Shown: positions 34,381-44,530, counted from the stretch's first letter. The stretch: DNA of 64,000 nt from JAFGTX01 sp942492225 (GCA_942492225.1 CALODS010000001.1:1-64000), one strand, 5' to 3'. Numbers and translations: made by a program. The notes: generated from the letters alone by a model not told the origin.

Positions 34381-36336
34381 TTATGATTGTGCTATGCTAC
34401 CATTTCTATAGGCTTTTAACAAAGCCTTTAGTGCCGTTATGCTTTCTTTCATTTCTTTACCCTGATCTGTATCACCAACATACATTCGTGGATGGTCTTT
34501 TTCAATAAAAACAGGCGTTGGTAATTGTTCACGATTTTCAACAATTGCTGCTTCTTTTGACTTAAAGGGTTGGTGTGCAACAAGTGCCATACCTCGTGAA
34601 TTAAAAATAAGTGTATAGCCAGCAATGCCCGTTTCACGTTGATAGGCTTTTGCAAAGCCACCATCAATAGCAATCAATTTACCCCCTGCTTTAATAGGAA
34701 CTTCTCCTTTTACGGCTTTTACAGGTACATGACCATTTATAATATGAGAGTATTTTGAATCCAGACCAAACTCTTTTAATATTTTAATACAAGTTTCTTC
34801 TTTATTGCGGTACTCATAATACGGATTTTTTTTCTCAGTATGAGCTGAAACATCATCAATAAAGTATCGCTCAAATGTCGCCATTTTTTCTTTTCCAAAT
34901 AGCGGCGATAATGCACCGCACCAAATGTACCAAATTACATCTAATGCTTCCTCTTTATGAGGTCCTTTACCATCAAAATATGCTTTGCGTGCCATGGCTT
35001 CAAAATAATCATATAGGGCTTTACCACTAACACCATGACCTGCAACGACGTATTCAGCAAATTCCCCATTATCCATAAGTGGCATGCATCCATGATAAAG
35101 CAAATTATTATTATGAACGAGATGCATGTTTCCTTTTTTATAAAGCAGTTTGGTATGTTTCCTTAACTTTTCTGAGTTAATAAACGAATGTTTGAGTTGT
35201 TCTAAAACATCCACTTCCTCTTCCGTCATTTTATAAGGATCATTTGGATCTATTGTTGGCAGATAAGAATCATTCATTTTGTATACAATACCATCAATTT
35301 CCACGGTTCCAGCAATACAATCCAACTTATCTAGTACTAACCGATTGTCCATGTTAAACTCGGGACGTCTTTTAATAATTTGTCCTTCTAATTTAAATTG
35401 AATTATCGCTAACGCTTTTTGCATCCTTGATAATAAATCTATATAACTCTTTTTAAACGTTGTATTTTTAACTTTTGTCTTAAAGGATGATGCATAATCA
35501 CCATCATATGTTTCATAGGTAAATCGAATCAACGGTGATAAATTTATACCATAACCATCTTCAATAGTCTCTAAATTACCATAACGTATCGCTATTCTAA
35601 GTGCATTAGCTATACAAGCTTCCGAACCAGCAGCAGCACCCATCCACAAAATATCATGATTTCCCCACTGTATATCTACAGAGTGATGTTTATCAAGAAC
35701 ATCTAATACGATATGCGCACCAGGCCCTCTATCGTATATATCCCCAATTATATGAAGTCTATCAACGACAAGGCGTCTGATTACTTCACAAATTGCAATG
35801 ATAAATTCTTCGGCACAATCTGTCTCAATAATACTGTTAATTATAGATTGATAATAAGTAGTTTTCATCTCATTATTTTCTTTTTCATGAAATAATTCTT
35901 CAATAATATATGAGAATGTCTCTGGCAACGATTTTCTTACCTTTGAACGTGTATATTTGTAACCAGCTGCTCTACAGAGAAGTACCAAACGATAAATTGT
36001 ATCCTTATACCATTTTTCTGGATTGTGAACTTGACCTTTTATTAATCTTAATTTTTCTTTTGGATAATATACCAATGTTGCTAACATATTTTTGTCACTT
36101 GTCGAAAGGTCATCAGCAAAGGTATCTTCAATTTTTCTCTTTACAACACCCGACGCATTTCTCATTGCATGATCAAATGCTTCGTGTTCTCCATGAATAT
36201 CAGTTAAAAAATGTTCTGTACCTTTAGGCAAATTTATTATTGCACTTAAGTTAATAATTTCTGTGCTAACGGCCTCAACAGTTGGATACTGTTTTGCTAA
36301 AAGTTTTAAGTATTTAATATTTTGTGTTGTTTCCAT
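34381..36336 (-). CDS. fbp: Fructose-1,6-bisphosphatase class 3
   Basis: 651 residues, the size of the Firmicute class III enzyme (B. subtilis Fbp). It dephosphorylates fructose-1,6-bisphosphate for gluconeogenesis. Metallophosphoesterase motifs in order: TDIHGEHEAF, GDIYDRGPGAH, QWGNHDILW and IINGHVPVK. Start 36336 has AAGGAG at 7 nt. It is a single-gene unit and lets cells grow on pyruvate or amino acids, consistent with the serine genes here. Confidence 0.97.
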   Translation of the reverse strand: METTQNIKYLKLLAKQYPTVEAVSTEIINLSAIINLPKGTEHFLTDIHGEHEAFDHAMRNASGVVKRKIEDTFADDLSTSDKNMLATLVYYPKEKLRLIKGQVHNPEKWYKDTIYRLVLLCRAAGYKYTRSKVRKSLPETFSYIIEELFHEKENNEMKTTYYQSIINSIIETDCAEEFIIAICEVIRRLVVDRLHIIGDIYDRGPGAHIVLDVLDKHHSVDIQWGNHDILWMGAAAGSEACIANALRIAIRYGNLETIEDGYGINLSPLIRFTYETYDGDYASSFKTKVKNTTFKKSYIDLLSRMQKALAIIQFKLEGQIIKRRPEFNMDNRLVLDKLDCIAGTVEIDGIVYKMNDSYLPTIDPNDPYKMTEEEVDVLEQLKHSFINSEKLRKHTKLLYKKGNMHLVHNNNLLYHGCMPLMDNGEFAEYVVAGHGVSGKALYDYFEAMARKAYFDGKGPHKEEALDVIWYIWCGALSPLFGKEKMATFERYFIDDVSAHTEKKNPYYEYRNKEETCIKILKEFGLDSKYSHIINGHVPVKAVKGEVPIKAGGKLIAIDGGFAKAYQRETGIAGYTLIFNSRGMALVAHQPFKSKEAAIVENREQLPTPVFIEKDHPRMYVGDTDQGKEMKESITALKALLKAYRNGSIAQS

Positions 36337-36461
36337 CAAACGCTCCTTCATTATAGTTTCACCCTATTATAACTTTATTATATCATGGACACAATGTGTC
36401 CCTATGTGATTTATACCATTCAGATAACCCGTAGATAAATATTATAGAATATATATAAAAA

Positions 36462-36494
36462 AATCCGCTTTGACGGTCGTCAAATAAGCGGATT
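36462..36494 (-). terminator. Terminator of the 36498 gene
   Basis: AATCCGC / GCGGATT outer stem with inner TTTGACG / CGTCAAA, then U7 on the minus strand. Confidence 0.85.
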
Positions 36495-36497
36495 GTC

Positions 36498-36845
36498 TTA
36501 TACCATATCACTATCAAAAAGAACTAGACCCTCAAAAGGATGTAACATCGTCAAAGTAGATGCTACCAATCCTGAATTGCCATCAATTTCTCTATATTCA
36601 TTACTTGTTGGATAATATTTATAGAAAGTTTGCTTTAGAATGCTTGGTCTTTTACCTGGTTTATATTCACCAATAACAGCAAGTGGGTAATTGTACATTA
36701 ACTTTCTGTTTTTAATTGCATGCAAATAAGCCTTTGCTTCTATATAAGATTCAAAAGATTTCAAATGACGTTTATCAATTTCTTGAAAAATGACATCACT
36801 TACTTTCATTTCGCTTACGATTTCAAATATTGTCACATAATACAT
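36498..36845 (-). CDS. Small protein of unknown function
   Basis: 115 residues, soluble, no recognised domain. Lys/Tyr-rich centre (ILKQTFYKYYPTSNEYREID) and a hydrophobic C-terminus (PFEGLVLFDSDMV). GGTGGTGA lies 5 nt before the ATG, and a strong terminator follows, so it is a real single-gene unit. Confidence 0.7.
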   Translation of the reverse strand: MYYVTIFEIVSEMKVSDVIFQEIDKRHLKSFESYIEAKAYLHAIKNRKLMYNYPLAVIGEYKPGKRPSILKQTFYKYYPTSNEYREIDGNSGLVASTLTMLHPFEGLVLFDSDMV

Positions 36846-36939
36846 GCTGTCACCACCTTTTTATTTCTACAATTATTATATATGAAAAAGTAGCTTTCGT
36901 ATTTTACAGTATTATTACTAATGTTACAAAACGCACAAC

Positions 36940-36968
36940 TAAAAAAACCGATACATCATGTACCGGTT
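36940..36968 (-). terminator. Terminator of the 36985 gene
   Basis: AAACCGATACAT / ATGTACCGGTTT with one mismatch and a U7 on the minus strand. Confidence 0.8.
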
Positions 36969-36984
36969 TAAAGATATCATTTTA

Positions 36985-38619
36985 TTAATTTGATAATAAT
37001 GGGTATGCATTGAACAACAATATATATAGGACACTTTGGGTTATAAACATAACGCCAAAAGATATCATGAAGCTTGAACCAGGGTGTTTTGAATAAAAAA
37101 GTTTATAAGCAATATAGGACAATAAGAATGTAATCCCTAATGTTCCATACATATTTATAATCGAGTGTAAATGCCAAGGCAATGCACCTGATACATCCTG
37201 TAAATCTTTTAAGATCATAGTCGCACTCTCATAAAATCCACCAAATAAGCTAACAAAATATACACCAATTGCAATCATCAACATTTTTTCTGGATAGCGT
37301 TCTGCCCATGTTACTTTAATCATTGAAAGTGGCATAATAATGAGTATCACTGGAAATACATAGCCCATAGATGGTATGAATCCAACCGCTAGTGCTGCTG
37401 GTATAACTGTTAATGCGCCAAATATTAAAGATTTCAGTGTTGCACCATCCAAAGTATTGCTACTTTTGATTACATCTGGTTGATTCGTTGCATAATAGAT
37501 TCTACCATCTGAATTTTCTACTGTATTAAACACCAAGTAATCATATTCTTGAACAGGAAAATAATGATATATTGGATGTGCTTTTTTCATTTTTGTCATC
37601 CTAGTTGTTTCAAATTGTTCTCCATTTCTTGTTAATAACACCAAATTTCTAAAGGTACTATCCGCTGAAGCTAATTCATCTTTGCCAACAAACGTAAATT
37701 GTTCAATCATCATCGTCACTTTTTCACCTGAACTTTCTAAATATGTAAAATTAGGAAAGTCGGCCATATCAAATTTGTAAAACTCAAATTCCGATGGATT
37801 AGTGGTATTAATGGTCAGTTCTTTATAAAAAGTATTACTGAATCGACTGTCTCTAAAAACACTCATTGCTCTTAAATTATCGCCGTCTAGATATACTTTA
37901 TGATCTGCATCGCGTGTAGAATTGCTTGTAATGTAATCTCTCACAAAACTTTTATCGACACGCCTGTCATCAATATTGAATGAATAAAAGTCTGTATAAA
38001 ATGAGCCAGAATTTCGTGAAATAGTTGAAATATAAACATCTGAATCTTTTACAACATAATCAAACCGCTTAATCGACGTATCCTCAAAAATACTAATCTT
38101 CTCATCCTTAAAATAATAAAACTGTCCTCCTTCACCAAAGATTACTTTATCTTCTTTGAGCACCGCTATATCATAAGATGTTGTAATGATTGTCTCGTCC
38201 ATAAGTTTCTTTGACGCCATATGGATGTTACCTTTGAGCAATTCTGTTTCTGTTGCGAGAAGATAAGTTAATGTCTCTCCATGAACAACTGTAGAAATAT
38301 CTTTAACAAAATCTTGATTCTCTTTGATAACATCTGAAGTAATTAATTTGCCAGTGATTGAATATGTTTCGTATATAAGGTTTTTCCCGTCATTCACCAA
38401 TATATAAAATCCATCTTCTAATTTCCCTGATGCAAAACTCTTATCGTCATAAGCTTCATATGTATCTAACTTCTCATAGGATCTTAAGTAAACTTCTTTA
38501 GAAAATTTTTCGTTTGGTAATTCATAAAAATCATTCACCATTGTTAATAGAATTAACACGTAACAAAAAATCGCACTAACAAGTAACAGAAGTCTCCAGT
38601 CTTTTAATTTATTAATCAT
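36985..38619 (-). CDS. Membrane protein of unknown function with large extracytoplasmic domain
   Basis: 544 residues. An N-terminal helix (LLLLVSAIFCYVLILLTMV) is followed by about 350 polar residues rich in beta strands and Asp/Ser/Tyr, then five or six helices (about 395-540; FGALTVIPAALAVGFIPSM to the C-terminus). The polar part is probably outside and could be a propeller-like repeat domain (DGENL-type strand turns recur). GGGGG precedes the ATG. No family recognised. Single gene between a Fbp-region unknown and the pdh operon. Confidence 0.75.
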   Translation of the reverse strand: MINKLKDWRLLLLVSAIFCYVLILLTMVNDFYELPNEKFSKEVYLRSYEKLDTYEAYDDKSFASGKLEDGFYILVNDGKNLIYETYSITGKLITSDVIKENQDFVKDISTVVHGETLTYLLATETELLKGNIHMASKKLMDETIITTSYDIAVLKEDKVIFGEGGQFYYFKDEKISIFEDTSIKRFDYVVKDSDVYISTISRNSGSFYTDFYSFNIDDRRVDKSFVRDYITSNSTRDADHKVYLDGDNLRAMSVFRDSRFSNTFYKELTINTTNPSEFEFYKFDMADFPNFTYLESSGEKVTMMIEQFTFVGKDELASADSTFRNLVLLTRNGEQFETTRMTKMKKAHPIYHYFPVQEYDYLVFNTVENSDGRIYYATNQPDVIKSSNTLDGATLKSLIFGALTVIPAALAVGFIPSMGYVFPVILIIMPLSMIKVTWAERYPEKMLMIAIGVYFVSLFGGFYESATMILKDLQDVSGALPWHLHSIINMYGTLGITFLLSYIAYKLFYSKHPGSSFMISFGVMFITQSVLYILLFNAYPLLSN

Positions 38620-38769
38620 AATTTCCCCCTTTTGAAGACATCTCTATAATGTCTAATCCCATTTTAAGTCAGATTATTAATAGTGTAAAGGGATGTTACT
38701 TGATAGTAAAGTTTCTTAATGAATTGTTAATATTTTCAGATAATTTCATTTTAATATTGCATGCAAATG

Positions 38770-38796
38770 AAAGGAGCATACTAAACATGCTCCTTT
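38770..38796 (-). terminator. Terminator of the pdh operon
   Basis: AAAGGAGCAT, 7-nt loop, ATGCTCCTTT after the lpdA stop; the U-run is short. Confidence 0.6.
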
Positions 38797-38802
38797 TATC
38801 AC

Positions 38803-40188
38803 TTATTTTTTTATTGCATGTATCGGTTGATCCACAGCACCATGTGCAGCTTCCATGACAATTTCTGAAAGGGTTGGATGTGGATGCACTGTCTTAGCTA
38901 AATCATGGACTGTTCCTTCTAATTCCATGGATGCAACAGCTTCTGCAATCATATCGGTTGCATGAGATGCCACAATATGGACGCCTAATATTTCGCCATA
39001 GGTATTATCAGAAACAATTTTAACAAATCCAGTACTATCACCTTCTGCCAAGGCTTTTCCATTTGCACTAAGTGGGAATGTGCTGGTTTCAACAGCATAC
39101 CCTTGATCTCTTGCCTCTTGTTCTGTTAAGCCCACAACACCAACCTCTGGAAAACTATAAATGCAAGATGGTACTTTGTTATAATTGATACTTGTCTTTT
39201 TACCCATAATCGCTTCACTCGCTACAATACCTTCAGCAGAGGCAACATGAGCCAACATATAACGTCCATTCAAATCGCCAATTGCATAAACACCTGAACG
39301 ATTTGTCTCCATGTGTTCATTTGTTGTAACACCTTTTGAACCGACTTCTAACTCAAGGTCTTCTAGACCTTTCAAATTAGGTTTTCTGCCCAAGCTCACA
39401 AGAATTTTTTCGCTTGCTAGCATCTCTTGCTTTCCTTGGTGATCATAATATACAGTTCCGTCTTTAACTTTTTCCAAATTAACATTTGTAATGATTTTTA
39501 TACCAATTTTCTTTAAATGACGTTCCATCATTTTTTGAACATCTGCATCTAACATTTTGAGAATTTTATCTGATCGTTGTAAAATTGTTACTTGAGTCCC
39601 TAGACTATGATACAGAGTTGCAAATTCTATCGCTATTACACCGCCACCCAAAATTGTCATAGATTTAGGTTGTTTTCTCAATGATATTGCACCAGTGCTA
39701 TCTATTGCTATTCCATCATTGTATGATTCTTTTAACCCAGGTATATCTGGAATACTTGTAGATGAGCCTGTTGCCAAAATTAAATGATCACATTCATAAA
39801 TTACCTCATCAACCATTACATGATTAGGGTCTAGTGCCTTGGCATAACCGTTTATAACATCAATACCATTGTGTTTCACTAACTGTTCTACACCACCGAC
39901 TAATTTGCCAACAACTTGATCCTTACGTCGCATCATATTGTCCCAATTTATAGTAATTGACGCATCCGGTGAAATATCTATTCCAAACGAATTTGCTTCA
40001 AGCATTTCTGTATACAATTTTGCAGATCTTAGTAATGTTTTAGTGGGAATACATCCATAATTTAAACAGATGCCTCCAATTTTATGTTTTTCGATGATTG
40101 CCACTTTTGCACCTAATTGCGCCGCCTTTATGGCAGCAACATATCCTCCTGGACCACCACCGATAACAATTACTTTATATTTGTTCAT
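38803..40188 (-). CDS. lpdA: Dihydrolipoamide dehydrogenase (E3)
   Basis: 461 residues, full length. FAD motif GGGPGGYVAA, redox-active disulfide GGICLNYGCIPTKTLL, NAD motif LGGGVIAIEFA and the C-terminal catalytic His-Glu (HPHPTLSEIVMEAAHG). It reoxidises dihydrolipoyl-E2 with NAD. Last gene of the operon, 15 nt after E2; AGGAGG precedes the ATG. Confidence 0.96.
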   Translation of the reverse strand: MNKYKVIVIGGGPGGYVAAIKAAQLGAKVAIIEKHKIGGICLNYGCIPTKTLLRSAKLYTEMLEANSFGIDISPDASITINWDNMMRRKDQVVGKLVGGVEQLVKHNGIDVINGYAKALDPNHVMVDEVIYECDHLILATGSSTSIPDIPGLKESYNDGIAIDSTGAISLRKQPKSMTILGGGVIAIEFATLYHSLGTQVTILQRSDKILKMLDADVQKMMERHLKKIGIKIITNVNLEKVKDGTVYYDHQGKQEMLASEKILVSLGRKPNLKGLEDLELEVGSKGVTTNEHMETNRSGVYAIGDLNGRYMLAHVASAEGIVASEAIMGKKTSINYNKVPSCIYSFPEVGVVGLTEQEARDQGYAVETSTFPLSANGKALAEGDSTGFVKIVSDNTYGEILGVHIVASHATDMIAEAVASMELEGTVHDLAKTVHPHPTLSEIVMEAAHGAVDQPIHAIKK

Positions 40189-40203
40189 AGAATCCTCCTA
40201 CTT

Positions 40204-41569
40204 TTAACTGAGAAGTAACAATTGTGGTGTTGAAAGTAATTTTTTTAGTGTTGCCATAAATCTTCCTGCATCCGCGCCGTCCATTATGCGATGATCGAAT
40301 GACATCGAGAGTGGTAAGATACTCCTAATAACAATTTCATCATCAATTACCACAGGCTTTTTAACAATTGCACCAACACCTAAAACGGCTGCATCAGGAT
40401 AGTTGATAACAGGTACACCAAAACTTGATCCAAATGCACCATAATTCGTAATCGTAAAACTGCTATCCTGTAATGCATCAAGTGATAAAGTTTTATTAAC
40501 AGCACTTTCACTTAATTTTTTTATCGAAGAGGCAATCTCCATGATACTCATATGATCTGTACCTTTAATAACAGGTACCATTAACCCTCGAGGTGTATCA
40601 ACTGCAATACCCATGTTCACATAATGTTTTATAAGTATTTCTTGTGCTTGCTCATCTAAAGAGGCATTAACAATTGGATGCTGTTTCAATGCAATTGTTG
40701 TTGCTTTGATAATTAAACTTAAATACGTTAACTTAATGCCTTCATTTTCGGCTAAAACTTTTGACTCATTTCTAAAGGCGACCAATTCAGTAACATCTAC
40801 TTCATCCATCACTGCAGTATGAGGGATTGTAAATTTAGATTTCACCATATGTTCCGCGATGGTTTTTCTGATCATTGTCATTGGTTGACGTGTAATATTT
40901 TCTTCTGTAATCATCACATCACTATTAGAAACATGTTTATCAACTGAAACTGATTGCGGTACAATAGAATTTTTCTGTTGACGCTGTTGAGCATATATAT
41001 CCGCTTTCATAACGCGACCCGCTGGCCCAGAACCAGTAATTTGTTGTATATCTATCCCTAAATCTTTTGCTAATTTTCTAGAAACTGGTGTTGCTAGTAC
41101 TTTTCTTTCAATTGCTTCTTTTACTTTTAGAACAACGCCTTCTTCACTTGAAGGAATTAATTCTGAGGATACCTCTATTTCACCAACAACACTTGTTGAG
41201 CCTTTTTCTTCCACAGTTTCTGTTACTTTGTCATCTGTTTTAACTGGTGTAGGTACATGCTCTGACAAATTGTTATCAACCTCTTCAGCAGGCATAATAT
41301 CGTCACCTTCCATATTAGAACGTACACCGTCTATACCATCATCAATGACAACAATTATTTCTCCAACGTGTATTGTATCACCTTCACCATTGTTCACTTT
41401 GATGACTTTTCCTGAAACCGGTGAAGGAATTTCTGCTGTTACTTTATCTGTTTCTACCAAAAATAGTGTCTCGCCTTCTTCAATCGTGCTATCGGCTATT
41501 ACATTCATTGCAAAAACAACGCCTTCTGTGAATGCCTTCGCCAATATCAGCAAATTTAACATTAAACAT
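40204..41569 (-). CDS. pdhC: Dihydrolipoamide acyltransferase (E2), frameshifted near the N-terminus
   Basis: The authentic start is ATG at 41569 after AGGAGG, giving MFNVKFADIGEGIH, the standard E2 opening. One extra base near 41528-41532 (CATTCACAGAAGG) then throws it out of frame; the remaining protein reads EGVVFAMNV onward in another frame, open from 41577. The lipoyl lysine (VETDKVTAEIPSP), peripheral-subunit binding domain (ATPVSRKLAKDLGID; GPAGRVMKADI) and catalytic DHRIMDGADAG are intact. Restored length is about 454 residues. A product translated from the 41577 frame would have an altered first lipoyl strand. Confidence 0.85.
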
Positions 41570-41580
41570 ACCTTCACCTC

Positions 41581-42558
41581 CTAGAAGTCTAATACTTTTT
41601 TAAGTTCATTTTTTATATGATTTGGGGTCACTAAATAGTGGTGTTCTCCCTTTGGCAATGGCACAATAATATCCGGTGAACCGACTCTTGTTGGAGGCGC
41701 TTCAAGATTTAAAAATGCCCCTTCATTGACCATTGAAATCAATTCCGCTCCTGGTCCGTAAGATAATGCCGCTTCATGAACCACAACAAATCGACCAGTC
41801 TTTTTTACAGAATTAATAATTGTTTCTTTGTCTATTGGTGAAATCGTTCGCAAATCAATATGTTCTACGGAATACCCTTCTTTTTCTAATTCAACAATTG
41901 CTTTATCAACATCTCTCACCATTGCACCCCATGAAACAACGGTTAAATCCTTTCCTTCTTTTAAGACCTTTGCTTTACCGATAGGAATGACATAGTCTTC
42001 TTCAGGAACTTCCTGTTTAAAAGCACGATAAATTCTTTTGGGTTCTAAAAATATAACTGGATCAGGATCTCTAATTGCAGCAATCAATAGACCCTTTGCA
42101 TCATAAGGTGTCGATGGGATAACAACCTTCAAACCTGCTGTATGTGCAAAAAGAACTTCTAAACTTTCTGAATGATGTTCTAAGGCTCTAACACCAGCGC
42201 CATATGGCATTCTAATTACCATTGGTACTGTAAATAATCCTCTTGATCTATTTCTCATTCTTGCAGCATGTGTCACGATTTGATTGTAACCAGGAAACAT
42301 AAACCCAGAGAATTGTAATTCAACAACTGGTCTTAGTCCATTGATTGCCATTCCTATACCAGAGCCGATGATTGATGATTCTGCGAGTATAGAGTCGAAA
42401 CAACGTGCCTCACCATATTTTGCTTGTAATCCTTTAGTTGCTCTAAAAACGCCGCCTTCATAGCCTACATCTTCACCATAAACCACGACTGATTCATTTA
42501 AACCCATTTCTGTATCCAGTGCATTTGTAATTGCTTCTATCATATTCATAACTAACAT
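41581..42558 (-). CDS. pdhB: Pyruvate dehydrogenase E1 component, beta subunit
   Basis: 325 residues. Signatures: VYGEDVGYEGGVFRATKGL, ESSIIGSGIGMAINGLRPV, LQFSGFMFPGYNQIVTHAA and RMPYGAGVRALEHHSES. It forms the thiamine-diphosphate heterotetramer with E1 alpha. GGAGG precedes the ATG; 1 nt separates it from E1 alpha, and the E2 ribosome site starts at its stop codon. Confidence 0.95.
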   Translation of the reverse strand: MLVMNMIEAITNALDTEMGLNESVVVYGEDVGYEGGVFRATKGLQAKYGEARCFDSILAESSIIGSGIGMAINGLRPVVELQFSGFMFPGYNQIVTHAARMRNRSRGLFTVPMVIRMPYGAGVRALEHHSESLEVLFAHTAGLKVVIPSTPYDAKGLLIAAIRDPDPVIFLEPKRIYRAFKQEVPEEDYVIPIGKAKVLKEGKDLTVVSWGAMVRDVDKAIVELEKEGYSVEHIDLRTISPIDKETIINSVKKTGRFVVVHEAALSYGPGAELISMVNEGAFLNLEAPPTRVGSPDIIVPLPKGEHHYLVTPNHIKNELKKVLDF

Positions 42559-42559
42559 A

Positions 42560-43645
42560 TTATTTCGCCTCCTTTCCTTTTCTTGATTTTATTTCTTCAT
42601 ATTGCGTTTGCATAATCGGTGTTCTTTCTGCGAAAGTATAGTCAAAAACTTCCTCAAGTGAAACCAATCCTGATTTTTCGACTTTTTCAAATTCCTCTTT
42701 TACAATAGCTTCTTTATCTTTCAAAAGAGCTAATTCTTTTTCTTCATTCCAATGACCTTGGGCTATTAAATATTTTCTAAACCGATCAATTGGATCTTTA
42801 TCACGCCATGCTTCAACTTCCGCTTCATCTCTATATACCGTCGGATCATCTGCAGTTGTATGAGCGCCTAATCTATAGGTATATGCTTCGATTAAAGTAG
42901 GTCCTTCGCCTGCTCTTGCACGGTCAACTGCCTCTTTAGTCACTGCATACATGGCAAAAATATCATTTCCATCAACTTGTACTCCTGGAATACCATACCC
43001 TATAGCTTTTTGTGCTAAGGTTTTTGCTTTGGTTTGAATTGCTCTTCGCGTTGAAATGGCAAACTGATTATTTTGAATGATAAAAACATTTGGCGTATTC
43101 ATTACGGCTGCAAAGTTTAATGCTTCATGAAAATCGCCTTGAGATGTCCCACCATCGCCTACATAAGCAAGTGCAACATCATCCTCACCTCTATACTTGC
43201 TAGCATAAGCTAATCCAGTTGCATGTTGAAACTGTGAAGCAATTGGTATTGCCACTGGTAAAATTCTAACGGTTTCTGGCATTTTCATGCCATTTTCATT
43301 ACCATACCAGTATAAGAAAATATTATAAAGTGGTGCCCCTCTATATAACCAAGCCCCTAATTCTCTAAAGGCTGAACCAACCCAATCACTTTGTCTTGAC
43401 GCTGCAATTGAGCCAACTTGTGTCGCTTCCTGACCAAGGTTAGGAGCATACGTTAAAATTCTACCTTGCCTTTGATACTGAAGTGTTTTAGTGTCAATCA
43501 CTCTACTGAAAACCATTGTTTCATACATTTTTAGCATCTCATCAACACTGAGTGTCGGCATCCAATCCGGATGGATAATAACACCATCTTTGTCCATTAT
43601 TTGGACCATTTCACTTTCTAAAGGATTATACTTTTCTAAAATCAT
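42560..43645 (-). CDS. pdhA: Pyruvate dehydrogenase E1 component, alpha subunit
   Basis: 361 residues. ThDP motif AYVGDGGTSQGDFHEALNFAA is present (GDG to N), with phosphorylation-type loop YRLGAHTTADDPTVYR. FRELGAWLYRGAPL and close likeness to Bacillus PdhA favour pyruvate over branched-chain 2-oxo acids as substrate, though the latter cannot be excluded. Its ATG overlaps the lplA stop (ATGA). GGGAGG at 7 nt. Confidence 0.93.
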   Translation of the reverse strand: MILEKYNPLESEMVQIMDKDGVIIHPDWMPTLSVDEMLKMYETMVFSRVIDTKTLQYQRQGRILTYAPNLGQEATQVGSIAASRQSDWVGSAFRELGAWLYRGAPLYNIFLYWYGNENGMKMPETVRILPVAIPIASQFQHATGLAYASKYRGEDDVALAYVGDGGTSQGDFHEALNFAAVMNTPNVFIIQNNQFAISTRRAIQTKAKTLAQKAIGYGIPGVQVDGNDIFAMYAVTKEAVDRARAGEGPTLIEAYTYRLGAHTTADDPTVYRDEAEVEAWRDKDPIDRFRKYLIAQGHWNEEKELALLKDKEAIVKEEFEKVEKSGLVSLEEVFDYTFAERTPIMQTQYEEIKSRKGKEAK

Positions 43646-44530
43646 TTTAATACCTCCCTTTGATATAATTCTAAAATTTTGTATTCATTAAAGGGTTGAT
43701 TCAATATGTTATTGAAGGTCATCAATTGCGGTGCATCAACCACTTTTCCATCTCTAATATCTATATATCCCAAATGATCTAATTTATATCTAAATTTTGG
43801 TGTTTCTCCAAAAATCCATTCCCATGACTTAAATTGCTTGTAGATACGTTCATATGCCAATAAATGATGTTGAACAAATATATCCGCATTGCCAATACTT
43901 AAGGATTTTGAAGTTTTTCCATATTCTATCTCAATAGATTCGATGACTCGTTCAATTGAAATACTTGGATTTATCGTTACTAAATTAATCACTTTACTCT
44001 TTACAGAAGAAATTCCTTTAGATTCTATTCTATCTTCATTAAATCTAAGAACATCCCACAAAGCTGTTGTATCAACATCAATCAAAAGAGTACCATGATG
44101 TAATCGTTTGTCTTTCTTTAAATAAAATGCACTTCCAGAAATCTTGTACTCTTCATAAAAAATATCTTTTCTGCTTCCAATTTGAGTATCTATATCAAGC
44201 TGATGTAAAGCCTCTTGAATAATACTAAAAATTTCTGTGCTCGTCATACATTGATTTTTTTGTGATAAATGCATAATTCATATTTCCCCAATCATTGTAA
44301 ACGGTGCCTCCACCAGAGCATCGTCTTAAGACATCAATGCCTAAAAGGTTTGCTACCTGTAGGTTCACCTCTTTCCATGGGTTTTGATTTCTTCCAAAAA
44401 TGACTGATGGACTATTAACCCATAGGAATAAGATTTCGTCATATGGTAAATTTTCTGAAAATAGTAGTGTTTCTATCGCTTGATTTTTATAAGGATCTAA
44501 GGATGAAGATATTAGTAATAATCTATTCAT
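43642..44530 (-). pseudogene. lplA: Lipoate-protein ligase A, frameshifted at an A7 tract
   Basis: Attaches lipoate to E2 by way of lipoyl-AMP. N-terminal part: NRLLLISSSLDPYKNQAIET, PSVIFGRNQNPWKEV and RRCSGGGTVYNDWGNMNYAF (RRxSGGG-V-DxGNxN, the LplA signature). The C-terminal part continues in another frame: EYKISGSAFYLKKDKRLHHGTLLID (GSA and HHGTLL motifs). The join is an A7 run on the coding strand (44255-44261); A6 would restore one frame of about 295 residues. Start 44530 follows AGGTGAT. First gene of the pdh operon, supplying its cofactor. Confidence 0.88.
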
